A stretch of 42,583 nucleotides of DNA from the NCBI RefSeq assembly GCF_017312405.1, contig NZ_BLTG01000031.1:1-42583 (forward strand), given 5' to 3'. This document shows, piece by piece, positions 25,272 through 33,382 of this stretch. This DNA comes from Mycobacterium sp. PO1. Lineage in GTDB: Bacteria > Actinomycetota > Actinomycetes > Mycobacteriales > Mycobacteriaceae. The notes under the pieces were generated by a model. That model saw nothing but the letters and a program-made list of their open reading frames with translations, did not search any database and was not told the DNA's origin. The position numbers and the translations under genes were made by a program. Position 1 is the stretch's first letter; every line of letters starts with the position of its first letter.

Positions 25272-26303
25272 GTGCGCGCAGCTATTTATCACGGCCGCGA
25301 AGACGTGCGGATTGAAGAGCTTCCCGACCCGAGTCCACGTGCGGGCGAAGTGGTCATCGAGGTGGCCCGAGCGGGGATCTGCGGCACAGACCTGCATGAG
25401 TACATCGCCGGTCCGATGCATGCTGCGCCAGGGGTCGTCATGGGACACGAATATTCCGGGACGGTGGTCGGCGTCGGGTCCGGCGTGCGCGAGTTCACCG
25501 AAGGTGACCGAGTCTGCGGCGTCGGCGTTTTCGGCTGCGGTGAATGCGGCTTCTGCAAACAGGGGGCTGAAGCACTCTGCGGAGCAGTCGGTTTCATCGG
25601 CTTCGCTGTCAACGGAGCACTTGCCCGCTACGCGTCGTTGCCGACGAAGGCGTTGTTTCGCATCCCGGATGAGATCAGTCTCGCCGAGGCTGCCGTCGTT
25701 GAACCGATCGCGTCGGCGTACCACGCTGTCCGCCGTAGCGGGTTGGCAGCGGGTGGGACCGTCTTCATCGCCGGCGCTGGCCCGATCGGCCTTGCCCTGG
25801 TGCAGTTCTCACTTGCCGAAGGTGCGACTCAGGTCATCGTCAGTGAGGTTTCGGCGACGCGCCGCGTTGCCGCTCACCGGGTCGGGGCTACGCGCGTAAT
25901 CGATCCTCTGGCGGAGGATGCAGTTGAGGTGGTTCGGATGTTGACGAACGGAAACGGCGTCGATGTCTCCTTCGACGCTGCGGGCGTACAACCCGCGCTT
26001 GATGCGGCGTTGGGCGTGCTGCGCCCCCGCGGTCGATTGATGGTCGTGGCGATTTGGGAGGCTCCGGCTGGTATCGACATCAATCGAAGCATCATGCGCG
26101 AAGCAGATATTGGCTTCTCATTTTGTTACGAAGCGCAAAGGCAGGTCCCGGCGATTCTTGACTTACTAGCTACGGGGGCGATCAGCCTCGGTGAACTCAT
26201 CACCGACGAGATCCCGTTGGATGCCGTGATCAGTCAGGGCTTCGAGGAATTGCGCATCAACCGCGATGCACACCTAAAGATACTGATCGACCCATCGGCA
26301 TAG
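25272..26303 (+). CDS. Zinc-dependent medium-chain alcohol dehydrogenase (MDR)
   Basis: A 343-residue MDR enzyme. Catalytic-zinc residues Cys37, His59 and Glu60; structural zinc Cys89/92/95/103; Rossmann motif GAGPIGL. Residue numbering of all zinc ligands equals that of the dehydrogenase at 2391, and both start with the same M-x-A-I/A pattern and LPDPSPRAGEVVIEVA-type strand, so they are paralogues. GTG 25272 follows AAGGTAGG (25258-25265). It probably oxidises a secondary alcohol made in the pathway. Substrate not known. Confidence 0.9.
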   Translation: MRAAIYHGREDVRIEELPDPSPRAGEVVIEVARAGICGTDLHEYIAGPMHAAPGVVMGHEYSGTVVGVGSGVREFTEGDRVCGVGVFGCGECGFCKQGAEALCGAVGFIGFAVNGALARYASLPTKALFRIPDEISLAEAAVVEPIASAYHAVRRSGLAAGGTVFIAGAGPIGLALVQFSLAEGATQVIVSEVSATRRVAAHRVGATRVIDPLAEDAVEVVRMLTNGNGVDVSFDAAGVQPALDAALGVLRPRGRLMVVAIWEAPAGIDINRSIMREADIGFSFCYEAQRQVPAILDLLATGAISLGELITDEIPLDAVISQGFEELRINRDAHLKILIDPSA

Positions 26304-26357
26304 CTGCGACCGGTATCGCACGCAGTAGATGTCACACCGCCGCACCAAAGGAGTTAA

Positions 26358-27611
26358 GTGTCTGCCAATATGGAGAGCCTCTTCGACGGTCTGACCGTCC
26401 TCGAGCTGGGGCACGTGATCGCGGCGCCTTTCGCTGCCTCGCTGATCGGCGACTTCGGAGCACAGGTCATCAAGATCGAAGACCCCGGCTCAGGCGACAT
26501 GTTGCGTAGGTCCGGTCCTCGTAAAGACGGAGTGCCCCTTTGGTGGAAGTCCGCGGCCCGGAACAAGTCAAGCGTCGCTATCGATCTGCGGCTCGCCGAG
26601 GGGCAAGCGCTCGTGCGCAAAATGGTCGAACGCGCCGACGTGGTGATCGAAAACTTCCGCCCGGGAACGCTCGAGCGTTGGGGACTGGGATGGGAGGAGC
26701 TGCACGCAGCGAACCCGCGGCTGATCATGTTGCGGATTTCCGGGTATGGCCAGATCGGCCCGGAGAGCGCAAAGCCGGGATATGGACGGGTCGGCGAAGC
26801 CATGAGCGGAGCGGTACACATCACCGGGCACCCTGACCGGCCACCGACGCATTTCGGTTTCTCCCTGGGCGATGTCACGACAGGAATCATGGGTGCGTTC
26901 GCTGTTGCCGGAGCACTCTTCAAACGTGAAGCGATCGGGAATCGCTTCGATGGGGAATGTATCGACCTGGCTCTCTACGAGTCACTGTTTCGTGGTATCG
27001 ACTGGCAGGTCATCCTCTACGACCAGTTGAACTTTGTTGCCGAGCGTCAGGGCAACCAGTTTCAGGTCAGCCCGTCACCGGTGTCAGATACTTATCTCAG
27101 TGGCGATGGGGTGTGGTACACCGTGGCGACCGGCACCGTCCGGTCAGTACAGAGCCTGCTCGAACTGCTGGGCGGCACGACTCTGCGCAACGATCCGAAG
27201 TACGCGACACAGGAACTGCAGATGTTGCACCGCGAGGAGCTCGGCGAGATGGTTCGCCAGTGGTTCGCCGAAAACAACTCCGATATTGTCGAAAAGGCCT
27301 GCGCGAGTGCGGGTGTCGTGGCTGCGCGGATCTTCACGCCGGCAGAGATGTTCTCCAGTCCCACGTTCGCGGCTCGCGAGAGCCTGGTCGAGGTCGCTGA
27401 CCCGGAATTGGGTCCGGTCCGCGTCACCGGGGTGGTGCCGAGGTTGACGAACTTTCCCGGATCCGTGCGCAGCACCGGGCCCCGTCTCGGGATCCACGGC
27501 CAAGAGGTGCTGACTGAGTGGCTCGGCTTGGCCGACTCGGAGTACGAGGCGCTGGTATCGAGTGGCGTCGTCGGGGCGGTCGACGTTGACGGAGAGGTTC
27601 CCGGGCATTGA
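26358..27611 (+). CDS. Family III (CaiB/BaiF) CoA-transferase
   Basis: A 417-residue CoA-transferase that moves CoA between acyl-CoA and a carboxylic acid. The N-terminal LDGLTVLELGHVIAAPFAAS-type segment, KIEDPGSGD, the DLR..EG motif and the catalytic Asp172 (SLGDVTTG) identify the family. GTG 26358 has AAAGGAG at 26347-26353. Its stop overlaps the next gene (TTGA). In context it would activate a carboxylated intermediate as the CoA thioester before the thiolase/MaoC-type steps. Confidence 0.92.
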   Translation: MSANMESLFDGLTVLELGHVIAAPFAASLIGDFGAQVIKIEDPGSGDMLRRSGPRKDGVPLWWKSAARNKSSVAIDLRLAEGQALVRKMVERADVVIENFRPGTLERWGLGWEELHAANPRLIMLRISGYGQIGPESAKPGYGRVGEAMSGAVHITGHPDRPPTHFGFSLGDVTTGIMGAFAVAGALFKREAIGNRFDGECIDLALYESLFRGIDWQVILYDQLNFVAERQGNQFQVSPSPVSDTYLSGDGVWYTVATGTVRSVQSLLELLGGTTLRNDPKYATQELQMLHREELGEMVRQWFAENNSDIVEKACASAGVVAARIFTPAEMFSSPTFAARESLVEVADPELGPVRVTGVVPRLTNFPGSVRSTGPRLGIHGQEVLTEWLGLADSEYEALVSSGVVGAVDVDGEVPGH

Positions 27612-28774
27612 ATTCGCTGCGCGACAAGGCCTGCATCGTCGGCGTTGGTCATACGGCCTACCGTCGTGATGCCACTGAGTCGGCAACGGACCTTGGCCTG
27701 CAACTTGAAGCGGCCCATGCCGCGATCGTGGATGCCGGGCTGTCGGTTGGCGAGATCGATGGCCTCATCTGCCCGATCAACGGTGGCACGGCCGAAGATT
27801 TCATCGCGAATCTCGGCCTGACGCATGTTCGTTACGCGGTGACTTCCCATACCGGAGGCGCGGCAAGTGTGGCGGGTCTGGCAACTGCGGCGATGGCGGT
27901 GTGGTCGGGCGTCGCTCGCCATGTCCTCATTCCCGCGGGCTGGTGTGGGTACTCAGGTCCGCGTGCCCGCGGGATGGCATCGAGCGCGGACATGGCGATA
28001 GGCAAGGTTGTCCGGGATTATTACGCGCCACAGGGCGCGGTGTCGGCGGTGCACCAGTATGCGCTCGTGGCCGACCGCTACGTCCGCAAGTATGACGTGC
28101 CGCCTGAAGCGATGGGGGCGGTGGCAGTCGCGTTTCGTGCTAACGCGCAGCTCAACTCGAATGCGGTGATGTGCGGCCGTGAGCTGACGATGCAGGACTA
28201 CCTCGACGCTCCACCGATCAGTACGCCGTTTCGTTTGTTCGATTGCAGTTTGGAGACCGACGGCGCAGCAGCGGTGGTGGTATCAGCGGCCGAATGTGCG
28301 GCTGACGGCCCGCACCGGCCGGTGTTTGTGATGAGTGTGGCCGAAGGTCGCCCATTTCCCGTCGATGAGTTCGCCAACAGGGCCGATCCATTGGAGATCG
28401 GGCTCGCCGAGGCGGCGCCGCGCGCGTTTGCCGACGCCGGTGTCGCCCCGTCTGATATCGATCTGCTCGAGGTTTACGACAGTTTCACTGTCAACGTGTT
28501 GCGGCAGATCGAAGCGGCCGGGTTCTGTAAGCCAGGCGAAGCAGCGGATTTTGTACTCGACGGATGTATCGCCGCGGACGGTTCGTTGCCGACGAATCTC
28601 AATGGCGGTTTGCTCTCCGAAGCGCACGTGCAAGGGATGAACAATCTGGTCGAGGCGGTGCGGCAACTGCGCGGGGGCTTAGCGGAGCGGCAGGTCCACG
28701 ACGCGGAGTTGGCGGTAGTGACCGGTATGGGCGGCGGATGGGGTTCAGGTGCTCTCGCGATATTGCGTCGGTGA
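27608..28774 (+). CDS. Thiolase-fold lipid-transfer/aldolase-type protein lacking the catalytic Cys
   Basis: A 388-residue thiolase-superfamily protein of the SCP-x/Ltp group. The position of the thiolase nucleophile (usually C-A/S-S/T-G near residue 80-90) reads SHTGGAAS (80-87), with no Cys; the C-terminal motif reads GGLLSEAHVQG (333-343) and the last region GMGGGWGSGAL also lacks a Cys. Tyr290 lies in EVYDSFT, resembling the tyrosine site of Ltp2-type retro-aldolases. So it is probably not a ketothiolase but a C-C lyase acting with the next gene's DUF35 protein. TTG 27608 overlaps the CoA-transferase stop. Confidence 0.88.
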   Translation: MNSLRDKACIVGVGHTAYRRDATESATDLGLQLEAAHAAIVDAGLSVGEIDGLICPINGGTAEDFIANLGLTHVRYAVTSHTGGAASVAGLATAAMAVWSGVARHVLIPAGWCGYSGPRARGMASSADMAIGKVVRDYYAPQGAVSAVHQYALVADRYVRKYDVPPEAMGAVAVAFRANAQLNSNAVMCGRELTMQDYLDAPPISTPFRLFDCSLETDGAAAVVVSAAECAADGPHRPVFVMSVAEGRPFPVDEFANRADPLEIGLAEAAPRAFADAGVAPSDIDLLEVYDSFTVNVLRQIEAAGFCKPGEAADFVLDGCIAADGSLPTNLNGGLLSEAHVQGMNNLVEAVRQLRGGLAERQVHDAELAVVTGMGGGWGSGALAILRR

Positions 28775-28810
28775 CGGCGTTGTGACTGGCCGCTTCACAA
28801 GGGGCCCGAT

Positions 28811-29269
28811 GTGAGGCGAACGGAAACGGATGTCGCAGCACCGCTGTTGCCATCCCTGGAAGGTCTCACGGCCCAGTTCTATGAGCATTGCCGACGTGAA
28901 GAGCTGTCGTTTCAGCGGTGTTCAAGGTGCGGCCGTTGGCGTCACGTTCCTCGCCTGACGTGTGCTGGCTGCGGCAGTAACTCCTGGTCTTGGCAGAGGT
29001 CGTCGGGCAGGGGAGTGGTATTCAGCCACACGGTTATTCACCGCGCGCTGCATCCCGGGTTCGACGAGGCCGTCCCGTTCGTGTGCGCCGTTGTCGAAAT
29101 GGATGAGGGTGTGCGGATGGTGGCACGGATAGTGGACCTAGTTGCCGACCGGACGGCGGTGCTGGTTGATGCGGCCGTCGAGGTTGTCTACGTGCACGTC
29201 GCCGATGATGTTGTGCTGCCGGCATTTCGGCTGTCCGCTGCGGAAGTGCGGGGCGATGGCCGCCGCTGA
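28811..29269 (+). CDS. DUF35 OB-fold zinc-ribbon protein
   Basis: A 152-residue protein. The rubredoxin-like zinc ribbon has Cys37/40 and Cys51/54 (CSRC, CAGC), followed by an OB-fold with GRGVVFSHTVIHRALHPGF and PFVCAVVEMDEG. DUF35 proteins bind thiolase-fold enzymes; in steroid side-chain degradation the DUF35 part of ChsH2 is required by the Ltp2 aldolase. Directly following a Cys-less thiolase, it is the expected partner. GTG 28811 is a best choice; no strong ribosome site is seen. It overlaps the MaoC-type gene by 14 bases. Confidence 0.9.
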   Translation: MRRTETDVAAPLLPSLEGLTAQFYEHCRREELSFQRCSRCGRWRHVPRLTCAGCGSNSWSWQRSSGRGVVFSHTVIHRALHPGFDEAVPFVCAVVEMDEGVRMVARIVDLVADRTAVLVDAAVEVVYVHVADDVVLPAFRLSAAEVRGDGRR

Positions 29270-30302
29270 CGAGTTGCGCGATCGTGTCGGTGAGAAGATC
29301 CACTTTCGAGGAGCCGACTCGGTGACGCAGAACGACATCCGCCGCAAACTGGAGGTTTTCACCTTTTCCTGTCCGCTGCATGACGACGAGGCGGCAGCGA
29401 AGGCGCACGGGTACCTCGGCGTTGTGGCCCCGGTGACGATGACCCCGCTGTGGGGGCTGCCGCCGTATTGGGCACCCGGACAGCCCAGTCCCTATCGGGT
29501 CGACGGGCAGGAGATGACGGGCAACATCACCGACACGCTGGCTCTGCCATTCAGCCGATCGGTCAACGTCAGCAGCGAGTGGCAATACCACACACCGCTG
29601 TACTTGGGGGACAGGTTGCAGGGGACTACGACGATCATCTCGGTAGAGCAGAAGCGCACCCGGGTGGGTACCGGAGTCTTCCTGCAATACGAGTCGGAGT
29701 ACGTGAAGTTTTCGGGAGAACTGGTGGCGCTCAACCGAAATACCGTCTTCAACTACGACCCAGACGACGCCTCCAGGCCTGAGCCCGGCACTTCGGCCCG
29801 CGCCCAGCAGGGCGACCGAGGTCCCCGCACGCGCTCAGTGGATGATGCCGCTACCAGTGTCGACTGGAACACGCCACTTCAGTTCGACGACGTTACGGTC
29901 GGTGCGCAAGTGCGCGGACCGGCTCTGGCCCTGACCTACCAGCGCATTGTGATGAACATTGCCGCGGATCGCATGTTTTCCGGGATACACCATAGCGCCG
30001 CGGCCGCTCATGCCGCGGGGCTTGCCGACATCATCTTCAATACTCGTGGCCTGGAAACTCTTTTCGAGACCGGGCTTCGTCGCTGGATGGGCCTTCGCGG
30101 CAGGTTGGTGCATCTGGGTCCGTTCAAGATGAGTGCCTCAGTTCACCCGGGCGACGTCGTGCAGGCGCGATGGACGGTGACTGGCAAGCATGCCGAGGCT
30201 GGCGCAGAAACCGTAGATCTCGATTTCGGTGTCTTCGCCGGGGATCGGCAAGCGGTGCAAGGGATTGCCACCATCGCCCTCGATGGCAAAGAGCAAAGCT
30301 GA
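29256..30302 (+). CDS. MaoC-type enoyl-CoA hydratase (double hot-dog)
   Basis: A 348-residue protein with an N-terminal FAS1-type dehydratase half (about 8-170: VTQNDIRRKLEVFTF, GYLGVVAPVTM, VNVSSEWQYHTPLYLGDRL) and a C-terminal MaoC half (about 208-345). The hydratase active-site pair is in the second half: Asp238 and His245/246 in AADRMFSGIHH. It would add water to an enoyl-CoA. ATG 29256 lies inside the end of the DUF35 gene. With the thiolase-fold and DUF35 neighbours it forms a hydration plus retro-aldol cleavage set like ChsH1/ChsH2/Ltp2, although here the hydratase halves are fused and DUF35 is separate. Confidence 0.88.
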   Translation: MAAADELRDRVGEKIHFRGADSVTQNDIRRKLEVFTFSCPLHDDEAAAKAHGYLGVVAPVTMTPLWGLPPYWAPGQPSPYRVDGQEMTGNITDTLALPFSRSVNVSSEWQYHTPLYLGDRLQGTTTIISVEQKRTRVGTGVFLQYESEYVKFSGELVALNRNTVFNYDPDDASRPEPGTSARAQQGDRGPRTRSVDDAATSVDWNTPLQFDDVTVGAQVRGPALALTYQRIVMNIAADRMFSGIHHSAAAAHAAGLADIIFNTRGLETLFETGLRRWMGLRGRLVHLGPFKMSASVHPGDVVQARWTVTGKHAEAGAETVDLDFGVFAGDRQAVQGIATIALDGKEQS

Positions 30303-30332
30303 TCAGAAGTTCGTAGGACAAGAAGGGGTCAA

Positions 30333-30530
30333 ATGAGTGTTATCAAGGCGGACGTGGAGGTCTGCCAAGGCTACGCGAACTGTGTCGTTGCAGCGGCCGA
30401 CGTCTTCGACATCGGTGATACGGGAACCGTTGTCATTCTTGATGACACGGTAACCGAGAGCGATGAGGCAAGGATCGTCACGGCAATTCGCAGTTGTCCC
30501 GTCTCGGCTCTACGTCTCGCAACGATTTGA
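30333..30530 (+). CDS. [3Fe-4S]-type ferredoxin
   Basis: A 65-residue ferredoxin. Cys11 and Cys17 (CQGYANC) and Cys55 (SCPVSAL) are present, while the second cysteine of a 4Fe-4S set is replaced by Ala15, giving the C-x5-C...CP arrangement of mycobacterial/streptomycete ferredoxins that serve cytochromes P450 and some oxygenases. AAGAAGGGG (30320-30328) precedes ATG 30333. It is the only separate electron carrier in the window and no reductase is seen, so it may feed one or more Rieske oxygenases (inference). Confidence 0.9.
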   Translation: MSVIKADVEVCQGYANCVVAAADVFDIGDTGTVVILDDTVTESDEARIVTAIRSCPVSALRLATI

Positions 30531-30783
30531 GTGAGACGGCCGTGAACGTGCAAGTACCAGCGGGTGAGTGCGTCGACCATGGTTGAGACGAGTTGGTTCC
30601 CGAATGTACTTGCGTTTCAACCGGCATGAGTTCTCGTGTATTGCATCCTCAATCAGGATCTGGCTCCACTCGACGAGGTACGACGTGAGATCGACGCCTG
30701 GCAGACGCGGTGACGGTTTGTGGTGATCTGAGTTACGGCTGTCTCGGGGGTGGTTCGGGCATTACAGCAAAGGAAAGGTACCG

Positions 30784-32199
30784 ATGACGTTAAAAATGAG
30801 TACTTCAGGCGGTTCGGACACGACCGCTCGTAGTCTCGTCGATGTCGATCGCGGGGAGATCAGTCGCGAAATCTTCACCGATGCTTCGATTTTCAACCGT
30901 GAGTTGGAGTATTTGTTTCCGCGAGCCTGGTTGTTTGTGGGCCATGCCACGCAGGTGTCTGCGCCGGGCCAGTTCTTCTCGTCGAGGATGGGTTCGGATC
31001 CGGTGCTGTTGACCCGTGACGCTCAAGGCGATGTGAATGTCCTGCTCAATTCGTGCCGACATCGGGGTATGGCGGTGTGTCGCTATGACGAGGGCCGTAC
31101 GCTGCAGTTCACCTGCCCCTACCATGGCTGGTCGTACTCGATGGACGGTTCGCTGGTGTCCACTCCAGGGGATTTGCACGGTGTGCCGCAGCAGGGCATG
31201 GCCTACGGCAATGGCCTTGACAAAGCGAGTTGGGGACTTGTCAGGGCTGCCAAGGTGCACAACTTCAAAGGCCTGATCTTCGCGTGCTGGGACCCCGCCG
31301 CCCCGGATTTCGACGAGTATGTCGGCGACTTTCACTATTGGCTGGACAACCTGGCTGATGCTTTCGATGGCACCGAGGGCGCGACCGAGGTGTTCCGTGG
31401 AGTGCAGAAGTGGCGCATCAGATCGAATTGGAAGTTCGTTTCAGAAAACTTTCTGGGCGATACCTATCACGGGGCGACGACTCACGCCTCAGTTGAACAG
31501 GTGGGTATCGGCCCGGGCGGCAGAAACTCCCGGCGTCACGGTGAACGACAGGATCAGGGTGGTTTTTCGAAGGGCCGAGTGAAGACGTCGTTTCGTACGG
31601 GCCACGGTGCATCGGACAACCTGGCGTATGAGATCGCCTATCCTGAGTTCGCCGAAGAACCGGCCTTGAGTGAGTACTTCTCCCAGGCCTGGGCACTCCG
31701 TAAAGAGCGGTTAGAGGCGCAGGGCAGACAGCTCGGTGGTCGTGGCCCAGCGACGATGTTCCCCAATATGTCGTTCTCCGCCGGTTTTCCGCGGACGATC
31801 CTGGTGTCACACCCGATCAGCCCCACCGAAACCGAAGTGTGGCGGTGGTACCTCATCGACAAGAACGCTCCCGATGATGTACGTGACTGGCTGCGCCGCT
31901 ATTACATGCGCTACTCGGGTCCTGGAGGGATGACGGAGCAAGACGATATGGAGAACTGGAATTACGCGACGCAGGCCAGCCAGGGCGTGATAGCCCGGCG
32001 CTATCCCTACAACTATCAGCAGGGTCTCGATATGGAAACTCCCAGTGCGCTCGACCAGGCGGTGCATTCTCACCACCCCATCGCAGGCGAGGTGAATGCA
32101 CGCGCCTTTTACCGGCGATGGGCCGAGTTCACCGACAACCTCTCGTGGCCTCAACTCATCGAACTTGCCAAATCCGACGAGAGAGCCGCACGGTCGTGA
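30784..32199 (+). CDS. Rieske non-heme iron oxygenase, alpha subunit
   Basis: A 471-residue alpha subunit. Rieske ligands C91-x-H93 (CRHRG) and C111-x2-H114 (CPYHGW); iron site Asp226, His229, His234 in GDTYHGATTH; distal acidic ligand in MTEQDDMENW. An insertion of about 20 polar residues follows the iron ligands (GGRNSRRHGERQDQGGF). ATG 30784 has AAAGGAAAGG (30768-30777). The stop overlaps the beta gene (GTGA). It resembles naphthalene/biphenyl-type alpha subunits in motif order, but I cannot assign a substrate. Confidence 0.93.
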   Translation: MTLKMSTSGGSDTTARSLVDVDRGEISREIFTDASIFNRELEYLFPRAWLFVGHATQVSAPGQFFSSRMGSDPVLLTRDAQGDVNVLLNSCRHRGMAVCRYDEGRTLQFTCPYHGWSYSMDGSLVSTPGDLHGVPQQGMAYGNGLDKASWGLVRAAKVHNFKGLIFACWDPAAPDFDEYVGDFHYWLDNLADAFDGTEGATEVFRGVQKWRIRSNWKFVSENFLGDTYHGATTHASVEQVGIGPGGRNSRRHGERQDQGGFSKGRVKTSFRTGHGASDNLAYEIAYPEFAEEPALSEYFSQAWALRKERLEAQGRQLGGRGPATMFPNMSFSAGFPRTILVSHPISPTETEVWRWYLIDKNAPDDVRDWLRRYYMRYSGPGGMTEQDDMENWNYATQASQGVIARRYPYNYQQGLDMETPSALDQAVHSHHPIAGEVNARAFYRRWAEFTDNLSWPQLIELAKSDERAARS

Positions 32200-32750
32200 G
32201 TGCAACGGGCGGTGAAATTTCCACGAGGCAGGATGCGGTAGAGAAGTTGCTGCTTCAGGCCGAAATCGCCGATTTCCTCTATCGGGAAGCCGACCTGCTC
32301 GACGAACGACGTTACTCCGAATGGCTCGGTCTGCTCACCGACGACTACGAGTACTCCGTTCCACTGCGGGCGAACGTCGCCTACGACGACCTCGCGCAGC
32401 TGGAGCAGACTCAGGAAGGTCACGACATCTGCTGGTTCGACGAGAAAAAGGAGACCGTCGCTTTGCGGGTGGAGCAGCTGATGACTGGCCTGCACTGGGC
32501 CGAAGAACCCGTCTCGCGAGTGTCACACCTAGTCACCAACGTGCGTATTGAAGGAGTAGACGGCGCGGAAGTCGAGGTGAGTTGCCGGTTCCTGGTGTAT
32601 CGAAACCGGGTCGCCGATGAGACTGATTTTCTGGTCGGCCGGCGCAAGGACCGGTTGCGCCGCGTCGCCGGTGACTGGCAACTGTGCCGTCGCCGGCTAC
32701 TCCTCGACCAAACGGTCTTACTCGCTAAGAACCTGTCGATCATTCTATGA
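32196..32750 (+). CDS. Ring-hydroxylating oxygenase beta subunit
   Basis: A 184-residue SnoaL/NTF2-fold small subunit: IADFLYREADLLDERRYSEW then LGLLTDDYEYSVPLR, VALRVEQLMTGLHWAEEP helix, SRVSHLVTNVRI strand and a C-terminal LLLDQTVLLAKNLSIIL. GTG 32196 overlaps the alpha stop. Partner of the alpha subunit at 30784. A promoter for the next unit begins just downstream. Confidence 0.92.
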   Translation: MSATGGEISTRQDAVEKLLLQAEIADFLYREADLLDERRYSEWLGLLTDDYEYSVPLRANVAYDDLAQLEQTQEGHDICWFDEKKETVALRVEQLMTGLHWAEEPVSRVSHLVTNVRIEGVDGAEVEVSCRFLVYRNRVADETDFLVGRRKDRLRRVAGDWQLCRRRLLLDQTVLLAKNLSIIL

Positions 32751-32773
32751 AGCCGGACCATGTCCTTGAACCC

Positions 32774-32802
32774 TTGACCTTCAGCACGGCAAAATATATT
32801 CT
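32774..32802 (+). promoter_or_regulatory. SigA-type promoter before the cupin gene
   Basis: TTGACC (32774-32779), a 17-base spacer and TATTCT (32797-32802), in an AT-rich patch. Predicted start near 32809, 41 bases before TTG 32850. Good match to the mycobacterial housekeeping consensus. Confidence 0.65.
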
Positions 32803-32849
32803 TCTCTAAACCCATTTGATGGGCCGCGACCGATGAGGGGGCAGCTGGA

Positions 32850-33293
32850 TTGTCTACTTCGCTCCAACCGAAGCGGCGTGCCGATGACGTGACCGCCCTG
32901 CGTGTGATGACAGAGGAAATGCGCCCGCTTCTCGTCGGCGACGGGTACCAGATGTTCGATGTGCGCGCTCCGCAATCATCGGGCCCACCGCCGCACCAAC
33001 ATCCCTGGGATGAAAGCTATGTCGTGCTGGAGGGCGAACTGTGGGTAAGCCGCGGCGGCGAAGAAGCGACCCTGCAGGTGGGTGAGGCGATTCGAGTGCC
33101 GGCTGGCGTCGTGCACGCCTATCGCGTTCTCTCTGACGGCGCCCGGTGGATCACGACTTCGTCTTGCCCGGGCGGCGCGCTGGATTTCTTTTCAGACGTG
33201 GACGAAACGTCGAACGGTCCGGGTGACGTGAAGGCCCTCATTGAGGCGGCCAAGCGAAACAGTGTCCGATTCGCCGATCCGGCGCTGGGATAG
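32850..33293 (+). CDS. Single-domain cupin protein
   Basis: A 147-residue cupin. Motif 1 contains metal-ligand candidates His49, His51 and Glu55 (PPHQHPWDESYVVLEGE), motif 2 has His89 (VPAGVVHAY), so a metal site is likely intact. Small cupins act as dioxygenases, isomerases or sensors; the function here is not clear. TTG 32850 follows GAGGGGG (32835-32841). It is the first gene after the promoter at 32774 and precedes the dehydrogenase at 33383 by 89 bases, perhaps in one unit. Confidence 0.85.
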   Translation: MSTSLQPKRRADDVTALRVMTEEMRPLLVGDGYQMFDVRAPQSSGPPPHQHPWDESYVVLEGELWVSRGGEEATLQVGEAIRVPAGVVHAYRVLSDGARWITTSSCPGGALDFFSDVDETSNGPGDVKALIEAAKRNSVRFADPALG

Positions 33294-33382
33294 CCGTCTG
33301 TTGAGCCACCATGCCGCAGATGCCGGCATTCGCCGACTGTGTCGGTAGTCGGTTTACGGCCTGACATTCGGTGGTCGGTGTC

